64,000 bases of DNA, taken from the NCBI GenBank assembly GCA_033085395.1, contig JANQBS010000131.1:46919-110918 (forward strand), read 5' to 3'. A program made the position numbers and the translations under genes. Source of the stretch: Xanthoparmelia taractica (taxonomy: Eukaryota; Ascomycota; Lecanoromycetes; Lecanorales; Parmeliaceae). Below the pieces are notes generated by a model. That model had not been told where the DNA came from. It worked only from the letters and a program-made list of their open reading frames with translations, and did not search any database. Below are positions 37,460 to 50,170 of the stretch, piece by piece. Each line of letters begins with the position of its first letter. Positions within the stretch are counted from its first letter, which is position 1.

Positions 37460-38935
37460 ATGGCAACTCCGGCACCATCGCTCACGCCAGACCAGGATTA
37501 CGCGCCACTTCAAAGACTGTTACAAGGACCTGCCGGCCCACCGCCTGCTGGAGTAGTATCCAATTTCGATGATCCACCAAACCATCATAACATCCTCTAT
37601 GTAACTGCCGCTCTTACCTTAGGCTTTGCAACCTGTGCCATTAGCATACGAATATATACCAAGCTTTTTCTACTTCGGTCAGTGGGCTATGAAGACTGTA
37701 AGTGATGAAGCTCTGCGTGCTGCGGATCTGGTAGGTTGACAACCCTAGATGCTTCAGTCATAGCATGGGTAAGCTTTGCGTACAGTGAGACAAATCGGTT
37801 CCGTATCTGTCGCTGACATTCGTAGATAAGCTTCGTTGGCTTCGCTGTTCCGTCTCTTTTGTGTCAAAAGAGCGGCGCTGGCACTCACATGTGGGATTTA
37901 CGACTCGAAGCCTTTTTCCGAGTACTCTACGTATGATCTTTTGGCAATCAGGCACCTCAGTATCAATACTGACAACACTTACAGTGGGTCAATATAACCG
38001 CGATCACCTACGCGATTACTGTAACCTTTGTGAAACTCTCTATCCTTCTCCAATACCTTAAAATCTTTGTGCCTTCGAGAAAGGGAGGCTTACCGCTGTT
38101 TATTGCGATTCACGCCTGTATCTGGAGCTTGGTCACTTTCTATCTTGTGGACACCTTCTTTTTAATCTTCATGTGCACACCTCGTGAGAAGATATGGAAT
38201 CCCCTAATGACCACCGGTCACTGCTTTGATGCCACCGCTTCATGGAAGGCTAGTGGTGTGTTCAATGTATTGTCGGACTTTGCGATCCTCATACTTCCAA
38301 TGCCGACCGTTTGGAATCTGCAAATGCCTTTGAAGAGAAGACTTTTAATAATGGGAGTGTTTGCTACAGGTTTCTTGTGAGTAAATGTTCATCGGCATCA
38401 TTGAGCCGATTCAGATGAGAGCAATATTAGCTCCCAGAATACGCGAAGTCTTGCTGATATTCACGAAAACAGCGCTTGTGTGACTTCCATCCTACGTTCA
38501 TACTACACATGGCGAACTGTTGAATCGCTCGACACAAGTTGGGAGTTGCTCCCTATGGGACTCTGGACCTGGGCCGAGCTTTCAATTGGAATAATTGTTG
38601 TCTGTCTGCCTGTGTTTCCCAAATTCTTCAACCACATTGGCACCAAGGTTCACCGAGGCACTTCTGGATCTGGCCCTGCACGCGAGTCAAGCGCTGCAGC
38701 CAAGTCTCCCAAAGTGGATTTACTCTCCAGAGTAAAAAGTCCATTTGCGAGCGTTTCCAACACATGGAACGGTCAGTACGGTCCACGCGCTCAGGTTCAT
38801 GACGAATATGTCAGCCTCGATGGATTCGACACACCGCCACCGCATGTAAAAGCTTTGGATACGCCGACTGGATGGCCAGGTCAAGGCATTGCAACCGTCA
38901 GGGAAGACTTAGAGAATGCGCAACAAAGAAATTGA
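37460..38935 (+). CDS. Rhodopsin-domain integral membrane protein, five exons with an 11-nt microexon
   Basis: 402 aa, same family as 32434. Exons 37460-37697, 37758-37768, 37826-37930, 37985-38376, 38473-38935; donors GTAAGT, GTAAGC, GTATGA and GTGAGT, introns 54-96 nt. The 11-nt second exon (codes F-I-A-W with the split codon) keeps frame. Landmarks: RIYTKLFLLRSVGYEDFIAW, SGAGTHMWDLRLEAFFRVLY, TFVKLSILLQYLKIF, MCTPREKIWNPLMTTGHCFD, DFAILILPMPTVWNLQMPLK, and WTWAELSIGIIVVCLPVFPK. These match helix 1 to helix 7 in order. A cytosolic tail of about 110 residues follows. Divergent enough from the other copies to be an old paralogue rather than a recent tandem duplicate (by eye). Confidence 0.87.
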
Positions 38936-41900
38936 TTCAGTTACGTGTCGACCTTGAAGCTTTGCGACAAAATTTAGGTGTGGGAGAGATACTTCTGTGT
39001 GCTCTGCGTCGCAATAAGTGGAGGGTATAAATATTCTACACCCATTAGAACGATGAGTTCTGAGGGAATGCTAGTAGATGACGAGGGCTCACCAAGCAAC
39101 ACCAAACAGAAGCCTGTCCGTTTTCCAAGCGTCCGTGAGGTCGCGCAAAAGGCGCTCGAGGTTCTCAATCTCAGGCTGTCAATACAGTCCCAAACGTCCC
39201 AGTAGCGCGATCTAGGCGATTTCTATAGGGTCACAAAGACCCTGCGTGGAAACATGATCATCTTTTTTTCTCCGACCAGCATGAGCAGGCTTTGCACGGG
39301 TGAAACTAAGAACAGACTTCGAGCCTTTCATGCATGCCCGTTTTGGCGATAGCCTATAAGAGGGCAGATGTGCGGGAGGGGTAGTCATGGCTGATCCAAA
39401 GGACATGGGCATGAGAGTCACTAATGGCCTGCCACGGTGAGACTATTAAAGTGTGAAGCTGGTTCCCAAATCAGGAGCAGAGGGGCAAGAAGAGTTCAAT
39501 TCCTGCGAAGCGTCCTCCTTTCAAATTAGCGCCAAGCAGACTTGAAACAGAGGGGGGGAACCTATTGATACGATGTGCATCGATCCGTAAGCCCGGACTA
39601 CCTGAGTCCGACATGAGTGGTTTCCCTCAAACTTTGCACACAATCAGATGCTTGGCGCCAAGAGCCAATAGCATGGCTCGCTCCGCTGCCATTCTGGCTC
39701 GTACCGATACGTCAAAACTACATTGCAGGCCGCAATGCTGACCGCAGCTCCAGAACGGACCCTTTATCCCGATAAAGAAAAGATGTGCGCCAAGCTCATG
39801 CTCCGTTCGCTGCATGCAGAACCAGGCGCATGCCTCTTCCAAGGTCTAATAATCCGAATGGTTATTTCCTAACGCGGGCCTTGTGATTTAAAAACAGAAA
39901 CTGGAAAAAGCAATCAATTGGACCGTAGTCATCGAAACAATAGGAGCGGCTGTCCTCACATGCATGGTCTTATTAAGCCCTAGCGGAGCATTTGCATTAG
40001 CTGCATTTTGGCGTCTGACAATGTTCTCATGTGCCATTCCAGCTTTGAAGACTTGCATGAGACGTGCATTGACAGCTGCCTGGGACATTCCATTATCTTA
40101 ATAGAACCAGTTCATGAAATGAGTATCGTCTCCTCGTGAGTCCTCCCAGCACATCTAAATACTCCATCTATTCATAGATTGTCCGACGCACTCTCATTTC
40201 TCCGAGACACGCTACAGTCTCCTACGAATCCCAATAGCGATATCCTGGCTTCCTGCAACGAGAACATCAGTGCTCGGCGTCGCCGTCCGCCTCCGCTTCC
40301 TCGCCTTGGCTCTTCTCGCGTCCGCGCTAGGTTCCGTGCTAGCTGCTGGGATTGCAAGGTTGGGGGGAGGGAGGGATTACAAATAACCCTTCTATCCACA
40401 TCAAATGAGCATAGGGCGCAGATCGCGGGTCACGCGTGTTTGAAATAGATCCCTCCCTAACCACATGGACCTCATGAGTTAGTATGGGTGGTAAAGCATC
40501 CTACGTAGACTCCAAGTCGTCTAATCTCAGTCCAGCCACTGTAGGTAGAGCTTGGGGATTACCGGCTGCAATGCACGTCAAAGACCAGACAGGACCTTAG
40601 CCCATGCCGATGAAGATTGGGATCCGCGCAGGCTTTCTCCAAAATGCATTGTGCAACCAATCCCCACCCATAAGAAAGAGATGGATACGTCGAAGCTTTC
40701 TGCACGTAATTATAGCATACTCACTCACTCAGTCACTCAGTCATTTACTCACTACTTACCGTCCCCTCACGCAGTCGTATTCATAGGGTAGTAAAATAGA
40801 ACGCAGATATCCCCAATACAATTCTCGAACATCACAGAAGTCTCGAGCTGTTGGGCGATGAGCCCAAACGTGGCGAGAGCGAGCTACCTTTTTCCCAAGC
40901 TTCTTGGCGACATGGTTCTCTGTGGCTCCGCACGATTTGTAGCGATTTTGTCTGCCCATCTTAAGGTCGTTATGGTGGTACCTTAGATTTGAGGAATCCG
41001 ATTTGCTATTGAGTCCGAATTTGGGGTGTTGGAGGCTGTTTTTTGTGCTGCAGCTAACCCCTTGCTTAGCTATATATGTAGTGTGATAAAAGCCATAGGC
41101 TCCATATATATCTCAATATGTTTCATACCTCTTTCTGAGTTGCTACGTACTGATCTTCACTAAATGGTCAGCAATCCGCTTCAAACATGGAAAGCACGCA
41201 CCTACACACAAAAAAACCACCATCAACATCAACGCCACCTCATCATGCATCTTCAAAGCCCAGCCGTCACCTAAAAGTCCTGAAAGTTTCCCCCTCATCT
41301 ATAATGAGAACCCAACAATGGTCCACCTCATCGCCGCCATATCCAACCCTATCTATACATCCCATCCATCACACCAACAAACCCCCAGTCTAAAAACTGA
41401 GACTATGAGCTCAACATACCTCAATCACCCCCATCCGCAAAAACCATCCACTCAATAGAGACCACCAACTCAACATATTCCAGCTCCAACATCACCTTCA
41501 CTTCGTTCACAAACATCTTAGCCCTTTTCCTTCTCGCCAGACCATCCATCCGCATATACCATGTCATCTCAAAAGACGTACCCCGTCCGAAGTTGGTCAA
41601 GCGCAGTGCAGTCGAATCGCAAGTACAAGCAGGGGTGAGGATACAGGGCTGTAGCTCCTTATTCATGAATGACGTACATTTTTGCATATTTGTTGATGGG
41701 AAGTGGGAGAGCGGAGGATGCGGAGGATGCACTGAAGAGAGGAAATGGTGGAAGAGGGGCAGGATGGTGCGAGGGTGGGTGGGGAGTACGGGGACGGTGG
41801 ATGGTATTGATGTTGTGGGGAGATGGAGAGAAGGGGGGAGGAATATCGTGGCGAGTGTGTAACATGATGTCAGAAACGTCGCCGGCTTTGAGGAGTACTA

Positions 41901-42492
41901 TGGTTCCATAGGGCGCCATGGTACAAGAATCTCACTTTGAACTTCCACAATGCCCACTGAAGACGAAAGCAAAGCGAGCGGCACGCCTAGGGTTGAGAAC
42001 AGGGACAGCGAAATAAGTCCCGTCTTATCAACTGGATATGTATGCGCCCGAGCATGGCAACTAGACAGTCTTGGGCATGAACAACTCAGTATGTATAGAG
42101 AATAGGAAAATGGGCGAAGTGAGGAAGCCCCGGACTTCTGCCCTTTGGAGTACGAGTGTGAGATCAGACAAGGACTTTCAGGGACGAGTTGAGGGTGACT
42201 ATGAGAACCAGGTGTGGAAAGCGCTAGGAACTTTTTGTAGTGAATCGTTGAGCCACAGTGTCAGTCTAAGATTGTGGGCTGTGAGGGCAGGCGATGGAGT
42301 CTTTGGATCAAATTCATCTCCGATTCTTCGCTTTTGGATCAGAATATAGGGCTGCGATCCATCAGATTGCTTGGACTAAGTCAGGTTCCGTATGCAATAT
42401 GCAATACTGCATCCTTGGCTGATTCAACAAGCTAATCCATACCATTCGTTCACGTAATCGATCGTTATTTCTGCTAACCAACAAAGCGTCCA
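38936..42492. other. Long intergenic region
   Basis: Short frames at 38978-39205 (+), 39627-39842 (-), 39888-40088 (-), 40172-40448, 41187-41393 and 41593-41919 show no family signature; those at 41.4-41.9 kb are simple-composition overlaps on both strands. An imperfect ACTC/AGTC microsatellite lies at about 40719-40755. I see no confident gene. Confidence 0.4.
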
Positions 42493-43542
42493 TCAACGCT
42501 TATGCAATTCCTTCACCCGATCATTCACCCACGACTGTCTCGCCTCCTGACAATGCGCCAAGTGTGCCACCATACCCGCATTCGTATACTGCTCATTCCA
42601 AAACCTCTCCTCATTCCCCTCCTCCGCCCTCTCCAAGCAACCCAGACACGAAACCCCCCACTCAACAACATCACTCCCAGCAATCAACGTGGGAAAGCGC
42701 ACCGCAGCCATGAAGCGTTGGGGCTCGAGCCCGTAGCCTCCATTATACCCAGCAGGGTCGTAATTCATGCAGTCCATGTCGCGCATAAAATCCTGCGCCA
42801 CGGGACCCCGGAGCGCGATTCGCGTTTCCAGCTTCGCTTTTTCGTAGTCGTCGGTCAACGCTTGCAACTCTACGCCCGCATTCCTTGCCGCTCCGTACGC
42901 CACCAGCGCAATACGTATCCCGCCCTTGTTCCTCATATGAGGCTTTCGACGTTGCTTTGGGCCGTAGGAATCCGGGATATTCAGCACCGTTGGTAAGTCG
43001 ACCATTGTCTGTACATCGAGGTGGTACAGAGATTGCGCCGCTTCTTTGGCTATAGGCAGCAGGTCTTCAGAACTGGAGAGACATTGCCAGCAGCAGCGGC
43101 GGCATTCGAGAAGATATAAGAAAGTGCCGAAGCGGTTGCAGAGGAAGCAGTTTTGAGCGCGGAGGGCGTTTTGAAGATCGATGGCGGTAAAGTATCGTGC
43201 GGTGCCTGTACTGAGTAAAGCGCGTAGGGCATTGGGGGCGTGAGTGAAAACCTCTTTGTAGGGAAGTACAGAGTCGACGAGAAGGTTCATACGTTTACTT
43301 ATAGACCGTAATAGTGTCAAGGTGTAAAGATCAAGACTTGTGAAGATGGTTTGAATCGTCTCCACAGGCAGCTTGTCGAACCGGCCGAGTGAGGCAGTTG
43401 CGGCGCGCATATCAGATGCTAAGGGCGACTTCGATGATGTTTGATCGAGGGGACAATCATGTTGAAGATGTTCGGTATCGATAGTGCGGTCATAGATATC
43501 ACCCCGCGAGTAAGTGAGGTATCGCAGCTCATTAGCGTCCAT
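42493..43542 (-). CDS. F-box protein
   Basis: Single exon, 349 aa. An F-box lies at about residues 53-95 (FDKLPVETIQTIFTSLDLYT then LLRSISKRMNLLVD), the Skp1-binding part of SCF ubiquitin ligases. It is followed by a Cys-rich segment CFLCNRF...LECRRCCWQCL (about 132-155), which may bind zinc, and a second Cys/His cluster near the C-terminus (CLGCLERAEEG...HLAHCQEAR). This layout is common in expanded F-box families of Pleosporales; the substrate is unknown. The first ATG at 43542 is used; no intron is needed. Confidence 0.85.
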   Translation of the reverse strand: MDANELRYLTYSRGDIYDRTIDTEHLQHDCPLDQTSSKSPLASDMRAATASLGRFDKLPVETIQTIFTSLDLYTLTLLRSISKRMNLLVDSVLPYKEVFTHAPNALRALLSTGTARYFTAIDLQNALRAQNCFLCNRFGTFLYLLECRRCCWQCLSSSEDLLPIAKEAAQSLYHLDVQTMVDLPTVLNIPDSYGPKQRRKPHMRNKGGIRIALVAYGAARNAGVELQALTDDYEKAKLETRIALRGPVAQDFMRDMDCMNYDPAGYNGGYGLEPQRFMAAVRFPTLIAGSDVVEWGVSCLGCLERAEEGNEERFWNEQYTNAGMVAHLAHCQEARQSWVNDRVKELHKR

Positions 43543-44221
43543 ACCGCGGACTAAGATGTGCTATACTTTAGAAATATCTGAATTATCTAAGAGCTACGAT
43601 GCCTTTCAAGGAGGCCATGACAACAAGGGAAGTGTTGAGAATGACTTGTGTTTTCCATGCTTGACAAAAGTGGTACTTACTCAACCTGCCTCGGACAAAA
43701 CTGTTTACAGCGACGGGCTTGGCGTCCAATCTTTATTGGAAAGCTTGCTTTCTTTCTGGTTGATAAAGTGTTTTGTGCAGGGATTACGAAAAGTGAGGAT
43801 TTAATCTTATTTTTTCTAGACCAATTAGATTATCGGATTCCAGAAATTTGACGCTAAAACACTGCTTAATTCTTCAAATTTGCGCTAAAGCACTGCTTAT
43901 AGTGTTTAAGAGACGGAACGTCCTAAACAGGAAGCATCATAAGGCTGAGGTCTGAACCTCAAAAGTTCTACAGTATAACACTACACTTCCGTTCCTTCAA
44001 CACCATAAATCATATGATAATAAAGTAGATTGATAGAACTTTAGAGCTATTAATGCGCTTTCAAATAATACTACAAACGCGTTATTTCACTGGGTAGTTC
44101 TTGATAAATATCGAAGATAAGCATATTGACTGCTCTTTGATCTTTCGGTTAATCTTCGGCTTTCAGCGATTGAGGCTATACAGATATATTTGATCCTTCT
44201 ACATTTAATTAAATCACTACT

Positions 44222-44930
44222 ATGGCCTCTCTCTATCAATCGATCTTTGCTATCCCTAACTTCAATATAAATAATCAGATTAGGTCCCGCTTATCCAGTA
44301 CACTACAGCAGATATCCTCTCAGAGCACTCCTACGTCCACGCCCGCTACCCCATACCCGCCTCCAAATCGCCCTCGAAAGCGAAAGACGCTCGCTGACAG
44401 CGTTCACTGATCCAAGTAAGATATACATCCTATCCAGCAAAGAGGGTGACTAACAGTGATACCCAGAAAGAACTTTAAGTAATAGCGATCCTCATCTACA
44501 CCTAACCGCGTGTCCGACCCACACGCACCAAATAAGACCTTTAGAGCATTTCGCCGCCTTCCAGCCAATAAGCAACTTAAATACGCGAGTCTTCATTGCC
44601 CTAATCGGACTGATTGCAGTATTCTTATTAGTATATACGAGGCAAAGAGCTACGAGTAAATAGACGAGAGAGTAAACGAGAGGAGAGAATCTTATATACG
44701 AGCTATCAGGATATCTAGTAAGTCTCTCCCATGCTAAGCTAAGCTATCCTACTCAATCTAATCCCTCCATAGAAGTCTACGGAGCCTTAGGATTAAGGCG
44801 CTATCTCGTCCAGTCCGCCGCCCTTAAAGAATACTATATCGACAAGCACGAGTGTCCCTCTACACGATCCCGTGGCCGTCCACTACTTTACTCGAAGCGA
44901 TATATGCATTATAACTAGCGACGTGCATGC
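44222..44930 (+). pseudogene. Degenerate coding relic, unidentified
   Basis: Starts with an ATG frame of 62 codons (MASLYQSIFAIPNFNINNQI, then a Ser/Thr/Pro stretch and RPRKRK). A plausible intron (GTAAGA at 44418 to CTAACAG near 44456) follows. Downstream the frame carrying NLNTRVFIALIGLIAVFLLV, then, after two stops, YGALGLRRYLVQSAALKEYY and DKHECPSTRSRGRPLLYSKR, is mostly open. Stops TAG/TAA where CAG/CAA would fit suggest RIP. No family recognised; a transposon-encoded protein is possible. Confidence 0.35.
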
Positions 44931-45101
44931 TCAGCAGCGAGGGTCAAAGTCTATTGCCGGCGTTACACGTCGCTGTCGAGTCGAGGTTCCCTGCTAACAA
45001 ATTCCATCCCTGCCGAACCCCACCCCGTACGGCCTCACCGTCACGTCACGTCACATCAACGAGCACGTGCTATGGGTACTATCACGTGTCATAATTACTA
45101 G

Positions 45102-45216
45102 GTACGTTGCAGTCGTCGCCGTGGTGTTGCAGACCATCAAAAACACGTACGTTGCAGTGGATCACGGCTACTACGTACGATGGAGTGGTGTCTATGACGG
45201 TCCAGACCATCAAAAA
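45102..45216. repeat. Imperfect local duplication
   Basis: GTACGTTGCAG occurs at 45102-45112 and 45147-45157, and CAGACCATCAAAAA at 45130-45143 and again at about 45203-45216. Together they suggest a diverged duplication of about 45-70 bp. Confidence 0.5.
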
Positions 45217-47476
45217 ATCGATTCTTTCATATGTTCTTTGGCTATTGATATCACGTTGGCCCAGCCGGGTTCGCTAATCATCAAGAATCGGGGCTATTTG
45301 TGTGGTATTTGCAGTATCTATTTCACTACACCACAGGGCCTTTGAATACTAGTCACGTTGCTATTAGATAGATAAAGAAAATCCATTCAAAATACGCCTG
45401 CAGTCGCGATATCAGGTGACTTAGCAAGCTTTTCACTACTGGGTAGCCCGCGCCCCCAGCACATATTTCTATTAATAGCCTCCTCTCAGTCTCGCAGTGT
45501 TATAGCACGTCTCCACTACAGACTTCTTCCCACAAGACATATCGCGAGATGGTCAAGACGACAAACAATGACCACCTAAGATGAAATGTTTCCGCATTGT
45601 TTGCTACATCATCACTTCAGCAAGCGCGCTGACAAAGCCCAATCACCCTAACCCTACTTCTTTTGACCCCAACCATTCTTGTGCGTCCCCAGCGTCCAGA
45701 CATTACTCATAATACGTATCGCAGAGTCAAAGGCTTGCATCGCTTGGAAGGGTAGAGTTGGGGTATGCCTGCACGCCTGTCCGATAGTATTAGGGATGGA
45801 GGATGAACCGACAAAAGAAGGCATAGCTTTGGACGCGATGTTTACCAAGCATTTAGCACATCTCTCGAGAGAGCCTTGTTGTCTCATCCTGACAGGAGTT
45901 TGCGTGGACACCTGCCTTACGCCGTGCTAGAGTATGGTCTTCAGATGCATCCAGGCGTCTACGTGCCATGCTTGTCTCATTCTTAAGTCGCGTCTTTTGA
46001 TTCTGGCAATATGTCCTGGTCGTTCCCTTACTTTCGAGCATGCCAAACTTTAACCATCAACTGGATACATCGGCATCCAGGCCCTCCGAATGAACCCGCG
46101 CTCACTCAGTTCAGGATTTATCTGTGCCGCTCTGCGCTCCTCTGGTCGCGCCAAAAGATGCATCCGACATGCCGCTAGGGACTTTTGTATGAGCAGATAT
46201 CAGCCACGAACATCTGCCCTTGGTCTGGAAGGCATGATATTAAGGGATGACCCTCGTGTATGCTGCGAGGTATCTGTTGAGGACTACCAAGACTAACCTC
46301 TTATGCATGATGTATCGCCTCTGCAAGGTGCCTCTGAAGGACAGCTCTGCTTCATGAAAAGGATATATAATTCTCGAGATACCGTACCTTCAGTAAAGTG
46401 ACCCAGGTGATCAGCTCTTTCAGCCCACAAGATAGCCGAAGGTAATTGTACTTTGGCTGATCAGAGCTGGAGTCCGGCGTTAACCTACTCTACCACCATG
46501 CCTTCTTTCTCGCTTTACGCACCTGAAGACATCATAGCCTCATTGCGCATATGGCTACTTGACCCGCAGTATAGTGACATGGTATTGGACACGGAATCAC
46601 GTACCGCTGTGCATATCGTTCAAAACGTTCCCCTGGGACAATAATCAAGAAATCGAGCTGTGACCCAAGGGAGAGTAGGGGCCTCCCGTAACCAAAGAAC
46701 ACCTTCTCAGCTCTTGAACTTCTCACACAACAGTGTCTCCAAAATCAATAGACGTGGCTCAGGGTGAGTCGCTTTACATCTGATTGAAGGCCGATGGTAT
46801 CATTCTTCCTCACCCATATTTAGCAGAGCCAGCAAATCCCAATCCCAACCCCACATCCTCGCCTCGCCTCCTCCCACCGCATCTGTTCCACATACCCAAA
46901 CAGACCCTCCTTCGCTCCGTGGCCCCTCAATCACCGCATACTCTATCCCCACGCCTCCATCTCCGCCCTCCCACACGCCTGGCTAAAGACACCCTCTCCG
47001 TCAGCCTCGACATCCAATCGAAAAGCGCAAAACGCTGCCTCACCCACTTCCCCTCGCCTCCATAACCCAACCCACCCCTTCTCGCCATGTTCGAAATAAG
47101 CCCATCGTCCTCCTCCTTAGCATCTTCCCACTCTATACCACCCTACCCCGTCCTACCCTACCCCACCTCATCCCACGAACCTAAACACTCCTCCGTCGTC
47201 CACGTACCTTAGTAGACAACTATCTTCCTACACCATACCCTCGTCACCCAACCGCACTTCACATGCATACTTCACATGCATCCTCGTTCACCACTTTGCT
47301 CCATTCCATTTCGTCTTACTTTATGCCATACCATGCTATCTCATCTCCTCCCCCTTCCGTGCACCAAAAGGCCCCCAACCACAACGCATCATCAGTCTCA
47401 GATGCCCTTCCAGCACAGATCTCAAAGAAAAGAACTTGGAGAAAATGTCTCTTGATAATAGTAGAGTAGAGCAGAG

Positions 47477-47507
47477 CACACCACACCACACCACACCACA
47501 CCACACC
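47477..47507. repeat. Microsatellite (CACAC)n
   Basis: About six CACAC pentamers in tandem, followed by a C-run. Confidence 0.9.
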
Positions 47508-47903
47508 CCCCTCATTCACTCTCCCTCCCCCCCCCACCGCGATTAAACAAACAAGAATCTACGCTGGGGCAATTCTGTTGCTGCTCAAGCCAGCCAGACA
47601 GAGGAAAAAAGATAGCAAGAAAGGGAGAGGATCGACGCTTGTCTCGGCATGTCTTTCAGAAAGAAAAACAGAGGAGAAGTGGGAAGGGGGGAAAAACGAC
47701 ATTCCAAAGAGTCCCGGCGTTATTCAGCTCAGCGACCGCTTTTCCTATTTACAAAATACCGCTTTCCATCCAACAGCCCCTATGCTACCCATCCCATGCA
47801 TCATTATCCACAACCTTCGCGACGGAATCTGTTGTAATCAACAGATCCAGTCCAACGTCACCCCCCCTCTTCATCACTCCATGCCATAACACCCCAAAAC
47901 CCA

Positions 47904-50170
47904 CTACAAACCCCGCGCCTGCTCATCCCTCGGCGTAATCTCCAGCACCGGCCCCGTATAATGATGCCTCCCATAAACGAGCCAAAACAGCATACTCAAA
48001 ATCATGACCCCCCCAAAAACCAGCACGCAATAGTTCATACCCTGGATATTCGGGTTCTTCTCGACGGGCCACATGGACCAAAAGGCGCCGAAGAGGGAAT
48101 ACACAATGGCGACGACGGTGACGGGGACGCCGAAGCGGCCGAGTTTGAAGGGGCCCCAGGGGATCTCCGAGTCCGGGGTGCGGAGGCGCTTGTTGAGCAT
48201 GACGGATGCGGAGAGGATGAAGGAGGAGTAGTAGCTTGCAACGATGAGGGAGATGAAGGCGCCGAAGCCGACGGAGGAGCCGATGTTTATGAGGGCGAGG
48301 AGGAGGTTGATGATGGTTGTGGCGCCGATTGCGTAGAGGGGGAGGTACGTGCGTCGGTCGACCTGCATTTACTTTGTTAAGTATTCATGGGTGGGGAGGT
48401 TTGGATTGGCCCGGCTCTCATTGACTGGGGTGATTTGCTTACCCTGGCGAGGTATTTGGACCCTGGAAGGCCGCCTTCACGTGCGAATGCCCACAACATG
48501 CGGGAAGCAGTAGCTACGAGGCCTACAGTGGCGAAGAACTGAGTAACGATGACGACGCAAGCCTTTACTTTTATCAGTCATTCCTATTTGGATTGCGGAG
48601 GTCTCCTTAGGTGCAGGACTCCTGTCAAAGGACGTACCATGGCCGTGGCGCCGGCGGTGGATCCCACCGCATAAGTATATATACTCATGAACGGATAAAA
48701 GGTGACCGCTTCAAGTGTTCCGGCAATGTCACTTGGCATACAAAAGAGCAATGCAATGAGCATAGCAAAGCCGAGGGTCCCGTTCAGCATCGTGGAAACG
48801 CCCATACTTAGAGGTATAACGTATGGTGCATTCTGGATCTCCTCCGCTGCGAGAATGTTAGCATCTCGTCTACATCCCCTGCTTAATATGGTTCCAGTGC
48901 GCTAGTACCTATATGATCTGCGGCATCCAGTCCAGGAAATGCGTCCATGGCAGTAACAAGGCCGACGAAAAAAGATAAACCGCTCGTACTCCAGTTGCCC
49001 CCGTTGTAGAATGTGGTAAAAACCTCTTTGGCTGACTGATGAGGAGCCAAATATACTAGGGGTATTAAAATTCCGAAAAATCCCAGGATGTGGAAGAAGA
49101 GCATCATCGACTCAATTTGGGGGAGGAGCCGACCAAGATAGGTATTAATGAAGAGAGAGAATGCTACGACCGCATAGAAAAGAAGTGTTCCGTGCCATCT
49201 CTGGTAGTCATACCCAGGATGGTTGAGTATCAGAAGCCCTTGCACAAGAGTTCCAGCCACGTATGCCGTGCCGGCCACCAAAGCTTGCCATGTTATGACA
49301 GTCAACCATCCTGCGAGGTAGCTCAGGAATTTGCTGCATGAGGGTGGAGCCAAGATAGCAACCCAATTAAAAGGACCACCTGCTAGCGGGATCCTGATTC
49401 TTTGTCAGCAAAATCCCAGAAGAAAATATAAATTGGTTGCGAGATGTGACCGCCATTTCTAAGACCTTTCTGCGCTTGCAGAAGTGAACCGAAATGAAAA
49501 TATCGTGGCGCAACTGCCTATTGATGAAGTATATTCTGGCGCCCAAGACCCGGTCATCGCTAACAGCAGACCGAAAGCAGCGTTGTGCGGATGGTGGCGG
49601 AAGCTTATCCAAATCCTGCGTACGTCGTGTACACAGCAACCGCGAAAATTGAACGAAATCATAGGCATCGCCGTGTCGAAAACGTACATCGAAGCCATTT
49701 CTGCCATGACCAGAGCTTGAAGTATCACCCCACACCAAACGAACAGATATCCATATATCAATCCTGCTGGACCTCCATTCTCTAACGCGTTGTACAAAGT
49801 CCTGCACCCGGGGGCGTCAGCTTCTGAGCAGCGAATTTGCGCGAAGGACGTCTACTGACGACGTAATAACTTCCCATGTTATCATGAGGGTACTGGTAAG
49901 ACCGATGACAGGTAGGAGACCGAATCCTCGCTGCGCACAACATCTGGTATTAGCTACGAGGGTTTCTGGGATAATTCGGGCTCTGCCTGCGAGTGCAGCT
50001 CGAAAAGATGAAAGTTGTAGAGGTGAACTGACTCGGAATTGTTGTTGTTTCCCAAACCGAGCCAGAACAGCTTCGTCCCTTGGGAATCGTTGGGTACTTC
50101 GTAGACTTGGGTTCTTGCCTAAAACATTCACCTCCACGTCGTTCTTGTCGGCAATCTCCTCCATTTCCAT
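47904..50170 (-). CDS. Amino acid/choline permease of the APC superfamily, seven exons
   Basis: Twelve-helix plasma-membrane transporter of the GABA/choline permease group, 531 aa. Exons 50170-50033, 49930-49860, 49801-49688, 49393-48909, 48846-48638, 48562-48443, 48362-47904. All junctions keep frame; donors GTCAGT, GTCAGT, GTACGT, GTACTA, GTACGT, GTAAGC. Landmarks in order: EAVLARFGKQQQFRRGFGLL, LENGGPAGLIYGYLFVW, LAGGPFNWVAILAP, FLSYLAGWLTVITWQALVAG, the DAADHIAEEIQNAPYVIPLS segment (the usual H-x-x-E-E signature), SRMLWAFAREGGLPGSKYLA, and RTYLPLYAIGATTIINLLLA. These match the family from end to end, so the gene looks intact. Intron 3 (49687-49394, 294 nt) is much longer than the others. 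Substrate (amino acid, GABA, choline) cannot be decided. Confidence 0.92.

Larger units (their letters stand above)
43543..47903. other. Gene-poor region with relics and simple repeats
   Basis: Apart from the relic at 44222 and the repeats listed, I find no gene. Two short direct repeats GCTAAA(A/G)CACTGCTTA occur near 43852 and 43886. A frame at 46453-46644 has PQYSDMVLDTESRTAVHIV, faintly BTB/POZ-like. A minus frame at 45654-45911 (SIPNTIGQACRHTPTLPFQA) is unassigned. 46.8-47.6 kb is C/T-rich and low in complexity. Confidence 0.4.

Noticed and set aside
41421..41919. Overlapping frames on both strands with low-complexity Pro/His or Gly/Trp composition
   Set aside because: Purine/pyrimidine strand bias keeps all frames open; no start context, domain or splice signal.
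46453..46644. BTB/POZ-like frame (YSDMVLDTESRT)
   Set aside because: Only about 15 residues resemble the domain and the frame ends at once; insufficient for a gene or pseudogene call.
47961..48380. Acidic Gly/Glu/Asp-rich plus-strand frame
   Set aside because: Antisense of the last permease exon.
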